Assembly (NCBI GenBank): GCA_963643225.1
Contig: CAVIIX010000015.1
Span: 1 to 41,937, forward strand
DNA: 41,937 nucleotides
Reading direction: 5' to 3'
Source: UBA1258 sp963643225
GTDB lineage: Bacteria > Bacillota > Clostridia > Lachnospirales > Lachnospiraceae
Below, piece by piece: positions 15,258-24,119 of this stretch. The position numbers were made by a program, and so were the translations under genes. A model generated the notes under the pieces. That model was not told the origin of the DNA, searched no databases, and saw nothing but the letters and a program-made list of their open reading frames with translations. How positions within the stretch are numbered: the first letter of the stretch is position 1; each line of letters opens with the position of its first letter.

Positions 15258-16264
15258 TTACCCATTCCTTCAATAGAGTACGCAACGCTCTTATAGTTAT
15301 CGTCTTTTATGATTTTTGAAAGACCTACCGCAACTGAATACTGAGGCTTATCGGCTACATTAACCTTTAATCCAGTACCATTTGCAATTCTTTCAGCAAG
15401 CTTGTTGACCATGGAACCACCGCCGGTTAAATAAATACCGTGACGATAAATATCAGCGGAAAGCTCCGGAGGCGTACGCTCCAATATAACCTTAATGTTA
15501 TCTATAATATTATCAAAGTGCTCATCCAAAGCCTTATCAACAATTGCAGTTGAAATTTCTCTTTCAACAGGAAGGCCGGTTACGATGTCTCGACCGTATA
15601 CAACAGCGTTCTTTCCCTCTGCCTCAAGTTCCTTTAAATTAATTTTAACGTTTTCAGCAGTCTTACCGCCTATAAATAAAGAAAATTCTTTTCTGACAGC
15701 ATACTTAATGGATTCATCGAATTTAAGACCGCCCGTCTTTATTAAGCGGCTTAAAACTATACCGCCCAAAGAAAGAATGGAAATTTCAGTAGTTTCAAAG
15801 CCTATATCCACAACTAAAACGCCCTGGGAATTTTTAATGTCAATATCCATTCCAAGGCCATCGGCGATAGCTTTTTCAACTACCATGATTTTTCTGGCCT
15901 TTACATTACTTTCTTTAATCAGATCATAGAAGGCTCTCTTTTCTACTTCAGTAACGTCCGTAGGCACCGCAATGTAATAATCAGCACTCTTTAAACTGCC
16001 CTTGCAAAGGTCGGTAATAAAGAATTTAATTATGGATTCCATATTGTTAATGTCTGCAATAACACCATTCGATAAGGGATAAGTAATATTGATGTTACCG
16101 GGAGCCTTTTCATACATTTCATAGGCAGAATCGCCGTAAGCAAAAATATTACGCTTGTTTTCAATGGCGATCATGTTCTTTTCCATCATAATATTGTCAT
16201 CGGAACCGGAATAAATTCTAATATTGCTGGTTCCTAAATCAATACCAAAAGATAAATTAGTCAA
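15254..16264 (-). CDS. mreB: Rod shape-determining actin homologue MreB
   Basis: MreB forms membrane-bound filaments that orient the elongation machinery. The 336-residue product shows actin-fold motifs: phosphate-1 FGIDLGTSNIRIY, phosphate-2 GVLVVDIGFETTEIS, and adenosine-site IYLTGGGSMVNKLAE. The start is the TTG at 16264: GGAGGA (16271-16276) sits 6 nt upstream, and the longer frame from 16282 would run through that ribosome site. It heads an mreB-mreC-mreD-PBP2 series joined by overlaps. MreB rather than Mbl or MreBH is inferred from this context. Confidence 0.94.
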   Translation of the reverse strand: MTNLSFGIDLGTSNIRIYSGSDDNIMMEKNMIAIENKRNIFAYGDSAYEMYEKAPGNINITYPLSNGVIADINNMESIIKFFITDLCKGSLKSADYYIAVPTDVTEVEKRAFYDLIKESNVKARKIMVVEKAIADGLGMDIDIKNSQGVLVVDIGFETTEISILSLGGIVLSRLIKTGGLKFDESIKYAVRKEFSLFIGGKTAENVKINLKELEAEGKNAVVYGRDIVTGLPVEREISTAIVDKALDEHFDNIIDNIKVILERTPPELSADIYRHGIYLTGGGSMVNKLAERIANGTGLKVNVADKPQYSVAVGLSKIIKDDNYKSVAYSIEGMGK

Positions 16265-16294
16265 AATAATTCCTCCAAACAAAAGACTATATTC

Positions 16295-16323
16295 ATATTA
16301 CCACATTAAAATAATATTATGAA
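16295..16323 (-). promoter_or_regulatory. Possible promoter upstream of mreB
   Basis: Minus strand: TTCATA (16318-16323), 17-nt spacer, TAATAT (16295-16300). The -35 is weak. The 80-nt miaA-mreB spacer, counted to the TTG start, is the longest gap in this minus-strand block, which makes a promoter here plausible. Confidence 0.4.
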
Positions 16324-16344
16324 TAAAAAATATGCTTAAAAATA

Positions 16345-17289
16345 TTAAATAATTTTCCTGTCTTTACATTCAAAAATCATCTTCTGAAGTATAAGCTCAT
16401 CATTATAATCAAATTCATATTTATTAAGCCATATTACTTCAGGCTCTCTGTTAAACCAGGTAATCTGTTTTTTGGCAAAATGCCTTGAATCCCGTTTTAT
16501 TAAATACAGAGCTCTTTCTAAATCAATTTCGCCATCTAAATAGGCTAAAATCTCTTTATAGCCAAGCCCCTGCATTGAAACATAGCTTCTGTCATAGCCT
16601 GCATTTTTTAGTTTCTTAACTTCCTCTACAAGACCGGCTTTTTCCATTTTGTCAACGCGGCTGTCTATTCTTTTATATACCCTTTCACGCTCATCATTTA
16701 ACACAAAATAGGCTGCATTATATATGGCTTCGTTTTTTCTCTGTTCTTCATTATGAAGGCTTATGGGCATACCCGTTTCATGGTAAAATTCCAAGGCTCT
16801 TATTACCCTTTTAACATTATTTTTATGAATAGTTTTTGCAGCTTCTGGATCAACCTCTATAAGCTCATTGTAAACTGAATCGATACCTTCTTTATCGATT
16901 CTTTCCTGAAGGCAGGCTCTGAATTTAATAGATTCACCTTTTGACTTTGAAAAATCGATTCCGTATAAAAGAGCCTGAATATAGAAGCCTGTACCACCGG
17001 TCAAAATCGGGATTTTTCCTTTATTAACAATTTCAGAAACATATTGTGAAGCTTTTTCTTTAAATACGGCTACATTAAATTCATCCTTAGGCTCAAGTTC
17101 GGAAATAAGGTAATGCTTTATCCCCTGCATTTCATCTAAAGTAATTTTGGCGGAGCCTATATCCATGCCTTTATAAACCTGCATGGAATCGGCAGATATA
17201 ATTTCTCCGTTTATTCTTTTTGCAAGCTTAACCGCAAGATCACTTTTCCCAACAGCCGTTGGCCCTGCGATGATAATTAAAGGTTCCAT
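16345..17289 (-). CDS. miaA: tRNA dimethylallyltransferase
   Basis: MiaA adds a dimethylallyl group to A37 of tRNAs reading UNN codons; MiaB, also in this block, then methylthiolates it. The 314-residue protein has the P-loop GPTAVGKSDLA (9-19), ISADSMQVYKGMDIGSAK with catalytic D34, LTGGTGFYIQALLYG, and QGLGYKEILAYLDGE. Length is normal. It lies 10 nt after mutL, in the conserved mutS-mutL-miaA order; the often following hfq is absent. Confidence 0.96.
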   Translation of the reverse strand: MEPLIIIAGPTAVGKSDLAVKLAKRINGEIISADSMQVYKGMDIGSAKITLDEMQGIKHYLISELEPKDEFNVAVFKEKASQYVSEIVNKGKIPILTGGTGFYIQALLYGIDFSKSKGESIKFRACLQERIDKEGIDSVYNELIEVDPEAAKTIHKNNVKRVIRALEFYHETGMPISLHNEEQRKNEAIYNAAYFVLNDERERVYKRIDSRVDKMEKAGLVEEVKKLKNAGYDRSYVSMQGLGYKEILAYLDGEIDLERALYLIKRDSRHFAKKQITWFNREPEVIWLNKYEFDYNDELILQKMIFECKDRKII

Positions 17290-17299
17290 AATTTATTAA

Positions 17300-19165
17300 T
17301 CACACGATTCTCTTAAATTTCTTTTCAAGCTCGGTTTTCGTTATCTTAATAAAAACAGGTCTTCCATGAGGACAGTTATAAGGATTTTTTAAAGTCATAA
17401 GCTGTTTCATAAGGTTACCCATTTCCGTATAGGTAATCCTCTGACCGCCTTTTATGGCAGCCTTGCAGGACATGGATGCAAGCTTTGCTATAACCGCCTC
17501 AGGTGTAAATATCCCATCCTTTTCGGAAAGCTCGTTTAATAACGCATGAAATAATTCATCTTCCTTTAAGCCATATAAATCAAGAGGCGTAGAGCGAAGG
17601 GCATAGGAGCCGATTCCGAATTCTTCTATTTCAAAGCCGGCTTTATTAAATACCTCCATATATTTTAATAAAACCTCTTCTTCCATTGAGGATAAATTTA
17701 TAACTAAAGGCGGGTTCATAAGCTGTGAAAAAGAACCCTCCTTTTCCTCATATATATTTAAAAGCTTTTCAAAATTAACCTTTTCATGAGCTGCATGCTG
17801 ATCCACTATATATAAATCATTATCTAAAGAAATAAGCCAGTAGGTATCAAATATCTGACCAATAATCGTATATTCTTTAATGGGGGCATCGGAAATTAAT
17901 TTTTTTTCAAAAAAGGATTCCTGTACAGGGTCCGGTGCCTTTTCATAGGCAAAGGAAGCTTTTCTGTTTATTTCAAATGGTTCCGGAGCCTTTTCCTGCT
18001 TTATAAAAGGCTTTTGTTCTTCTCTGAAAGCCGGTTTTTTAAAAATTTCAGTTTCATATTCTTTTTTAACTTCATCTGAATTTATTGATATTTCTTTAAT
18101 TTCAGATGCTTGAGTATATGAGGGTTCATAATCAGCCATTGCTTCAGAAACCGTCACCTTTGGAATAAGCTCCTTATTTTCAAAAGCCGCTTTTAAAGCA
18201 TTAATTACAGCATTTTCAATTACAAGGTTATCAGAAAATTTTACTTCCATTTTCTGAGGGTGTACGTTCACATCTATTGTATCCGGAGAAACATCAATAA
18301 AGAGTACACAGAAAGGGAAACGGTGCTGCATTAAATAATTTCTGTAGACTTCTTCAATTGCAGTGTTTACCACTTTACTCTTTACGAATCGTCCGTTTAC
18401 AAAATAAAGCTCACCGTTTCTTGACTGATAGGAAAATTCAGGCTTTGCGGTAAAGCCCGTTATTTTTATTCCGTTATTGAAATCTGCAAAAGAAACAGAA
18501 AGCAAAGAGGAATATACCTCTTTACCAAAAATATGATATATTACATCCCTTAAATTTCCGTTACACCCTGTAGAAATTTTTGTTTTGCCGTTTAAAATCA
18601 ACTGAAAAGAAATATTTGGATTAGAAATGGCAAATTTTTCAACAATATCCTCTATCATGGCTCCTTCAGTTGTGGGAGTTTTTAAAAATTTTCTTCTGGC
18701 AGGGGTATTGTAAAAAAGACTTCTGATAATGATTGTAGTACCGTTAGGAGCTCCCACCTCATTTTTTTCAAAAAGCTTACCGCCTTCTACCACTACTCTT
18801 GTACCAAGTAATGAGTCCTTGGTCTTTGTAATAAGCTCCGCTTTCGAAACGGCACTTATTGAAGATAAAGCTTCTCCTCTAAAGCCTAAGGAGCTTAAAG
18901 AAGCAAGGTCTTCAATAACTTTTATTTTGCTGGTGGCATGACGTAAAAAGGCCTTTTCACAGTCAATGGCATCAATGCCGGAGCCGTTATCCGTTACTCT
19001 TATAAGCTCGGTACCGCCACCCTTTATTTCAACAGTAATTGCTGTAGAGCCTGCATCAATTGCATTTTCAACAAGCTCCTTGACTACGTTTAAGGGGCGC
19101 TCTACAACCTCACCTGCTGCAATTTTATCAATTGTTTCATTACTCAATAAGGCAATATGGTTCAT
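17300..19165 (-). CDS. mutL: DNA mismatch repair protein MutL with endonuclease motif
   Basis: MutL links mismatch recognition by MutS to strand incision. The 621-residue protein has the GHKL ATPase domain (about 1-330; ELVENAIDAGS with E33, TDNGSGID, LGFRGEALSSI), a charged linker (about 335-430) and a C-terminal domain. D455-QHA-AH-E461-KVNF-E466 fits the DQHA(X2)E(X4)E endonuclease motif, and CPHGRPVFIKI completes the zinc site. This MutL should therefore nick DNA itself, as in bacteria lacking MutH. It starts 3 nt after mutS. Confidence 0.97.
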   Translation of the reverse strand: MNHIALLSNETIDKIAAGEVVERPLNVVKELVENAIDAGSTAITVEIKGGGTELIRVTDNGSGIDAIDCEKAFLRHATSKIKVIEDLASLSSLGFRGEALSSISAVSKAELITKTKDSLLGTRVVVEGGKLFEKNEVGAPNGTTIIIRSLFYNTPARRKFLKTPTTEGAMIEDIVEKFAISNPNISFQLILNGKTKISTGCNGNLRDVIYHIFGKEVYSSLLSVSFADFNNGIKITGFTAKPEFSYQSRNGELYFVNGRFVKSKVVNTAIEEVYRNYLMQHRFPFCVLFIDVSPDTIDVNVHPQKMEVKFSDNLVIENAVINALKAAFENKELIPKVTVSEAMADYEPSYTQASEIKEISINSDEVKKEYETEIFKKPAFREEQKPFIKQEKAPEPFEINRKASFAYEKAPDPVQESFFEKKLISDAPIKEYTIIGQIFDTYWLISLDNDLYIVDQHAAHEKVNFEKLLNIYEEKEGSFSQLMNPPLVINLSSMEEEVLLKYMEVFNKAGFEIEEFGIGSYALRSTPLDLYGLKEDELFHALLNELSEKDGIFTPEAVIAKLASMSCKAAIKGGQRITYTEMGNLMKQLMTLKNPYNCPHGRPVFIKITKTELEKKFKRIV

Positions 19166-19168
19166 AAA

Positions 19169-21829
19169 TTACGCTTTCCATCTGTTATTTAACATAGACT
19201 GCAGTCTTGATAATTGATTTAAAGCATCCAAGGGAGTCATGTTGGTTAAATCAAGCTCCTTAATTTCATTTAAAACATCCTCATCCTTGCAGGTTTCAAA
19301 CAAAGTCATCTGTCCAAAATCAAAATCAGGATTATCCTTCTTTTTCTTTTCAGGCTTTAAATCATTTTTTACATTAACGCAAATGCTCTGTACCTTTTCG
19401 ATAATATCGTTATCGGACAGCTGCTTGGCTATTTCACTTGCGCGGTTAAGTACAATTTCCGGAATTCCTGCAAGACGAGCCACCTGAATACCATAGCTAC
19501 GGTCTGCGCCACCGGGAATTATCTTTCTTAAGAAAACTATATCCTCTCCGTCTTCTTTAACAGCAATACAATAATTGTTTACGTTATTCATCTTATCTTC
19601 AAGCTCTGTAAGCTCGTGATAATGAGTTGCAAACAAGGTCTTTGCACCGAGTAGCTTTTTATTGCTGATATGCTCTATTACCGCCCAGGCAATTGACAAA
19701 CCGTCAAAGGTGGAGGTGCCTCGTCCGATTTCATCTAAGATAAGCAAGCTTTTTGACGTGGCATTTCGTAAAATGTTGGCTACTTCATTCATTTCTACCA
19801 TAAAGGTGCTCTGACCACTTGCTAAATCATCGGAAGCTCCGACTCTTGTAAAGAGTCTGTCCACGATGCCGATATCAGCCTTTGAAGCAGGTACAAAGGA
19901 GCCGATCTGAGCAAGCAGTACAATTAAGGCTACCTGCCTCATGTAGGTAGATTTACCCGCCATATTGGGGCCTGTAATGATGCTTATTGTGTTTTGATTG
20001 TTATCAAGCTTAGTATCATTTGGAATAAAGAGTCCGCCCTCCATTATTTTTTCAACTACAGGGTGACGTCCGTCCTTTATTTCAATGACACCCTTGTCAT
20101 TTAATGATGGCCGCACATATTTATTATTCTCTGCAATGTAAGCTAAAGAAGCAAATACATCAAGCCTTGCAACAGCCTTACTGGTTTCATAAATTCGTGC
20201 TACATTACCCGCAATCTGATCTCTTATATTACAAAATACATCATATTCAAGACCGAATAATTTATCCTCTGCGTTTAAAATGGAATCTTCCATTTCCTTT
20301 AATTCCTTGGTGGTAAAGCGCTCAGCATTTGTTAAGGTCTGTTTTCTTATATAATCCTTTGGCACCATATCTAAAAACGAATTGGTGACCTCATAATAAT
20401 AACCAAATACTTTATTATAGCGTATGCGAAGGTTTTTTATTCCTGTACGCTCCCTGTCTTTTTCTTCAAGCTGTAAAAGCCAGTCCTTGCCTTCGGTTTT
20501 AGCCTTCCTGAAATGGTCGATTTCATCCATGTAACCATCTCTTATAATGCCTCCTTCCTTTAAGGTAATTGCCGGCTCTTCTAAAATTGCATCATCAATA
20601 AGTCTGTATAAATCAGATAAAGGATCCAGGGAATTTTGTATTTCTTTTGCCAAAGAACAGTTAAAGTCTTCTAAAATAGTCTTAATGTGAGGAAGAATGT
20701 AAAGAGAATTTTTAAAGGCAATTAAATCTCTTGGATTGGCCGTTTTGTAGGTAATCTTACCAAGTAATCTCTCTAAATCATAAACTTCATCAAGGTATTC
20801 TCTTAATTCATCTCTGTCTACCGGCGCCTTAACCAAAGCTTCTACAAAATCAAGGCGCTCGTTCATTTCATCTTTATTAAGTAAAGGCTGCTCTACGTAG
20901 CTTCTTAACAAACGACCGCCCATTGCGGTTTTTGTTTTATCCAAAACCCATAAAAGGGAGCCTCTCTTCTGTTTTTCACGCAGGGTTTCACAAAGTTCAA
21001 GATTTCTTCTTGTGGAAGAATCAAGATGCATGAAATTAGAGGAATCGTAGGCATGAATGGTAGATAAATTATCCAGTGAATTTTTCTGGGTTTCGAATAA
21101 ATAAGAAAGCATTGCCCCTGCGGCAATAGAACCTGACTTATAGTCAAGCAGCCCTAACCCCTCAATTGAATTCACCTTAAAGTGAAGCTTTAAAGCCTTA
21201 ATACATTCTTTTTCATCAAAATGATGCGAATCAATTGTATTAATTGATAAATCCGTTCTCTCCTTTAAAGCCTTAAATGGAAAATCAGACATCATGAAGG
21301 ATTCGTTACAGATTAATTCCTTGGGCGAATACCTCTGTACTTCATCCATAATACCCCTTATATCCTTTACCTCGGTTAAATAAAAATCCCCTGTTGTAAT
21401 ATCTGCAACTGCAATACCCGAGCCGTTATCAAGGTAGCACACGCACATAAGGAAGCTGTTGGTGCGCTCGTCCAAGGAAGAGGTATCAAGGTTGGTGCCT
21501 CTTGATACAATTCTTGTAACCTCTCTTTTCACAATACCCTTTGCAAGCTTTGGGTCTTCCACCTGTTCACAGATTGCCACCTTATAGCCTCTGTTTACAA
21601 GTCTGTTTAAATAAGAATCAACTGCATGATAGGGAATGCCGCACATGGGTGCTCTTTCTTCCTGACCGCAGGACTTACCGGTTAAAGTAAGCTCAAGCTC
21701 TTTAGATGCAATTTTTGCATCCTCAAAAAACATTTCGTAAAAATCGCCAAGTCTGTAAAATAAAATGCAGTCTTTATATTCTTCTTTTGTCTCAAGATAC
21801 TGTTGCATCATGGGTGTAAAGTCAGCCAC
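19169..21829 (-). CDS. mutS: DNA mismatch repair protein MutS
   Basis: MutS recognises base mismatches and small loops. The 886-residue protein has the N-terminal mismatch-binding segment YRLGDFYEMFFEDA (the Phe-x-Glu motif), connector, lever and clamp domains, and the ATPase with GPNMAGKSTYMRQ (Walker A), SLLILDEIGRGTSTFDG (Walker B and signature) and ATHYHELTELE. Near the C-terminus QMTLF (residues 840-844) resembles a beta-sliding-clamp-binding motif, followed by a helical tetramerisation tail. Length is typical. Confidence 0.97.
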   Translation of the reverse strand: MADFTPMMQQYLETKEEYKDCILFYRLGDFYEMFFEDAKIASKELELTLTGKSCGQEERAPMCGIPYHAVDSYLNRLVNRGYKVAICEQVEDPKLAKGIVKREVTRIVSRGTNLDTSSLDERTNSFLMCVCYLDNGSGIAVADITTGDFYLTEVKDIRGIMDEVQRYSPKELICNESFMMSDFPFKALKERTDLSINTIDSHHFDEKECIKALKLHFKVNSIEGLGLLDYKSGSIAAGAMLSYLFETQKNSLDNLSTIHAYDSSNFMHLDSSTRRNLELCETLREKQKRGSLLWVLDKTKTAMGGRLLRSYVEQPLLNKDEMNERLDFVEALVKAPVDRDELREYLDEVYDLERLLGKITYKTANPRDLIAFKNSLYILPHIKTILEDFNCSLAKEIQNSLDPLSDLYRLIDDAILEEPAITLKEGGIIRDGYMDEIDHFRKAKTEGKDWLLQLEEKDRERTGIKNLRIRYNKVFGYYYEVTNSFLDMVPKDYIRKQTLTNAERFTTKELKEMEDSILNAEDKLFGLEYDVFCNIRDQIAGNVARIYETSKAVARLDVFASLAYIAENNKYVRPSLNDKGVIEIKDGRHPVVEKIMEGGLFIPNDTKLDNNQNTISIITGPNMAGKSTYMRQVALIVLLAQIGSFVPASKADIGIVDRLFTRVGASDDLASGQSTFMVEMNEVANILRNATSKSLLILDEIGRGTSTFDGLSIAWAVIEHISNKKLLGAKTLFATHYHELTELEDKMNNVNNYCIAVKEDGEDIVFLRKIIPGGADRSYGIQVARLAGIPEIVLNRASEIAKQLSDNDIIEKVQSICVNVKNDLKPEKKKKDNPDFDFGQMTLFETCKDEDVLNEIKELDLTNMTPLDALNQLSRLQSMLNNRWKA

Positions 21830-21844
21830 GATTATATACCTGCC

Positions 21845-23248
21845 TTAAATTATTTCTCCGTCATAGTAAAAGCCGTGAAATTTTGTTAATTTCACATTAA
21901 AATATTTACCTATCATATCCTTGCTGCCCTTAAAGTGCACAACGGTGTTATGGCTCATTCTGCCATCCATGTAAGAATCATCCTGTTCGTTAACTTCCTC
22001 GCACAATACTTCAACAACTCTTCCTTCAAAACGCTTTGTGCGCGCTCTTGCCATGTCCTGCACCGTTGAAAGCACTAAATCAAAATGTCTTTTAACTGTT
22101 TCTTCATCCACCTGATTTGGCATGGAAGCTGCAGGAGTGCCTGTACGCTTTGAATATATAAAGGTAAAAGCGTTATCAAATTGAGCTCTTTTAATAACAT
22201 CAACGGTTTCTAAAACATCCTCATAGGTTTCTCCCGGAAATCCTACAATGATATCTGTAGTAATGGAAATATCAGGAATTGCAGCTCTTATTTTTTCTAC
22301 AAGCTTTAAGTACTGTTCCTTATCATATCTTCTGTTCATAGCTCTTAAAATTTCAGAAGAACCTGATTGTAAGGGTAAGTGTATATGCTTACAGATTTTT
22401 TCAGAAGAAGCCATAACCGAAATCAACTCATCAGATAAATCCTTAGGGTGCGAGGTCATAAATCTGATACGTTTAATGCCGTCAATCCTTTCAACTTCTC
22501 TTAAGAGCTCCGAAAAGGTAATGGGCTTTTCAAGATTTTTGCCATAGGAATTTACATTTTGACCTAAAAGCATTATTTCGCTCACGCCATCCTGTACAAG
22601 TTTCTTAATTTCATCAAGAATTTCTTCAGGTGCTCTGCTTCTTTCTCTGCCTCTTACGTAAGGCACAATACAGTAAGAGCAAAAATTGTTGCAGCCAAAC
22701 ATAATGTTAATGCCCGACTTAAATTTATATTTTCTCTCAACCGGTAACTGCTCTACGATTTTATCCGTAGCTTCCCATATATCATAAACCGGCTTTTCAC
22801 TTTCATACATTCTTACCAGTAATTCCGCAAAAGAAAAAATATTGTGGGTTCCGAAAACAAGGTCTACAAAGGAATAGCTTTTCTTAAGCTTTTCAATTAC
22901 TGAAGGCTCCTGTGTCATACAGCCGCAAAGAGCTATTTTCATTAATTTATTTTTCTTTTTGGCACTTTTAAGTGCACCAAGACGCCCGTAAACACGCTGA
23001 TTGGCATTGTCTCTTACTGTACAGGTATTATAAATAACAAAATCAGCTGCATCTGAATCTGTTTCTTCAAAGCCTGCTGATTTTAAAATGCCTAAAAGCT
23101 TTTCTGAATCTCTTGCATTCATCTGACACCCAAAGGTAGTCACCTGACAGGTAAGCTTAGAGCCTTTTTCCTTTTCCTTTAGGGTTATAATTTTCTTTAA
23201 TTTTTCAACATATTCAAGCTGACGCTTTTCTTCCTGATTTAAATCCAA
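21845..23248 (-). CDS. miaB: tRNA-2-methylthio-N6-dimethylallyladenosine synthase
   Basis: MiaB is a radical-SAM enzyme that inserts a methylthio group on i6A37 of tRNA. The 467-residue protein has the UPF0004 domain with its three cluster cysteines (TFGCQMNARDSE, IYNTCTVRDNA, ALCGCMTQEP), the radical-SAM CxxxCxxC in FGCNNFCSYCIVPYVRGRE, HLPLQSGSSEILRAMNRRY, and a C-terminal TRAM domain. It acts on the product of MiaA, encoded in the same block. Confidence 0.96.
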   Translation of the reverse strand: MDLNQEEKRQLEYVEKLKKIITLKEKEKGSKLTCQVTTFGCQMNARDSEKLLGILKSAGFEETDSDAADFVIYNTCTVRDNANQRVYGRLGALKSAKKKNKLMKIALCGCMTQEPSVIEKLKKSYSFVDLVFGTHNIFSFAELLVRMYESEKPVYDIWEATDKIVEQLPVERKYKFKSGINIMFGCNNFCSYCIVPYVRGRERSRAPEEILDEIKKLVQDGVSEIMLLGQNVNSYGKNLEKPITFSELLREVERIDGIKRIRFMTSHPKDLSDELISVMASSEKICKHIHLPLQSGSSEILRAMNRRYDKEQYLKLVEKIRAAIPDISITTDIIVGFPGETYEDVLETVDVIKRAQFDNAFTFIYSKRTGTPAASMPNQVDEETVKRHFDLVLSTVQDMARARTKRFEGRVVEVLCEEVNEQDDSYMDGRMSHNTVVHFKGSKDMIGKYFNVKLTKFHGFYYDGEII

Positions 23249-23272
23249 TATAAAACACCTCTAAATAATTAT

Positions 23273-23872
23273 CTAAAATTTCAAGCCATTAATTTCTGAC
23301 ATGAGTGTCTTTTCTGTAACAAGAAAATCCATTTTAATATCAAATTCATTAACATTAATCTCTTCAACCAATTGCATTGAAAAGCATAAACCAACCTTTA
23401 AAATATTTTCTTTATCAGATAAATATTTATCATAATAGCCTTTACCGTAGCCTACTCTGTAGCCTGCTTTTGTAAAGGCAACGCCGGGTACCAGCATTAA
23501 TATCTTTTTGTTTTTATTGTTTTCATAATCAAAGGCTTTAGCCTTATTTCCTGTAGGCTCCTTTATGCCTTTATAGCCTTCGATTAATTCAATAGTGGAA
23601 ACAACTTCATAAAAATCCATGCGGCTTTCAACGAAGTTTTCTTCACACTTTGGTAAATAAAGTTTTTTACCCTTCATCAAAGCATCCTCAATAATAATAA
23701 GAGTGCCCACTTCTCCTTGAAAATCGCAATAGCACATTATAATATCTGCGTTTTTATAAGCCTCCGACTTAATAATGTTTTTCTGAATCACATTAGAATT
23801 TTTGTTCCAGAAAAGCGCATCAAGAGCATCTCTTTTTGCTTTAATATCTTTTCTGATTTCCTTTTTTTCCAT
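23273..23872 (-). CDS. 5-formyltetrahydrofolate cyclo-ligase
   Basis: This enzyme recycles 5-formyl-THF to 5,10-methenyl-THF with ATP. The 199-residue protein starts with KKEIRKDIKAKRDALD (the N-terminal basic helix) and has ALMKGKKLYLPKC, GIKEPTG, MLVPGVAFTKAGYRVGYGKGYYDKYL (quoted in part), the conserved ATP and substrate loop. Length and motifs fit the YgfA/MTHFS family. It complements FolD and formate-THF ligase further upstream in the same orientation. The gap to miaB is 24 nt. Confidence 0.95.
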   Translation of the reverse strand: MEKKEIRKDIKAKRDALDALFWNKNSNVIQKNIIKSEAYKNADIIMCYCDFQGEVGTLIIIEDALMKGKKLYLPKCEENFVESRMDFYEVVSTIELIEGYKGIKEPTGNKAKAFDYENNKNKKILMLVPGVAFTKAGYRVGYGKGYYDKYLSDKENILKVGLCFSMQLVEEINVNEFDIKMDFLVTEKTLMSEINGLKF

Positions 23873-23902
23873 ACTCTTTTACCCGTTTTAAAGCAGCTTA
23901 CC

Positions 23903-24109
23903 TTAATGCTTTTTAGTAACCTTTGTTAATGTGCCGTCTTTTTCTTTTATATAAGTATTGTTTAACTGTGCAGTTAAAGAGCCCTTTACGGAATCTATGT
24001 AAGCCCGTCTTAATACAGCCTGTTCTTCTTTTTCTTTTGCAGTTAATTCTCTTTCCTTTGATAAATGATAAAGCTCGTTAATGCGCTTTATCTTTTCATC
24101 CATAGTCAT
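23903..24109 (-). CDS. DUF896 (YnzC-like) small protein
   Basis: A 68-residue helical protein, MTMDEKIKRINELYHLSKER then ELTAKEKEEQAVLRRAYID, which is the DUF896/UPF0291 pattern (two-helix hairpin). Bacillus YnzC belongs to an SOS-induced operon, but the role is unclear. The ATG at 24109 is chosen over the frame start at 24148 because GGAG lies 7 nt upstream and the longer frame would overlap the previous gene by 29 nt. The C-terminal NTYIKEKDGTLTKV is typical. Confidence 0.9.
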   Translation of the reverse strand: MTMDEKIKRINELYHLSKERELTAKEKEEQAVLRRAYIDSVKGSLTAQLNNTYIKEKDGTLTKVTKKH

Positions 24110-24119
24110 AAAAAATCTC

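Noticed and set aside
15495..15929. 144-codon plus-strand frame opposite mreB
   Set aside because: Antisense to the MreB actin fold; a Ser/Pro-rich shadow of conserved codons.
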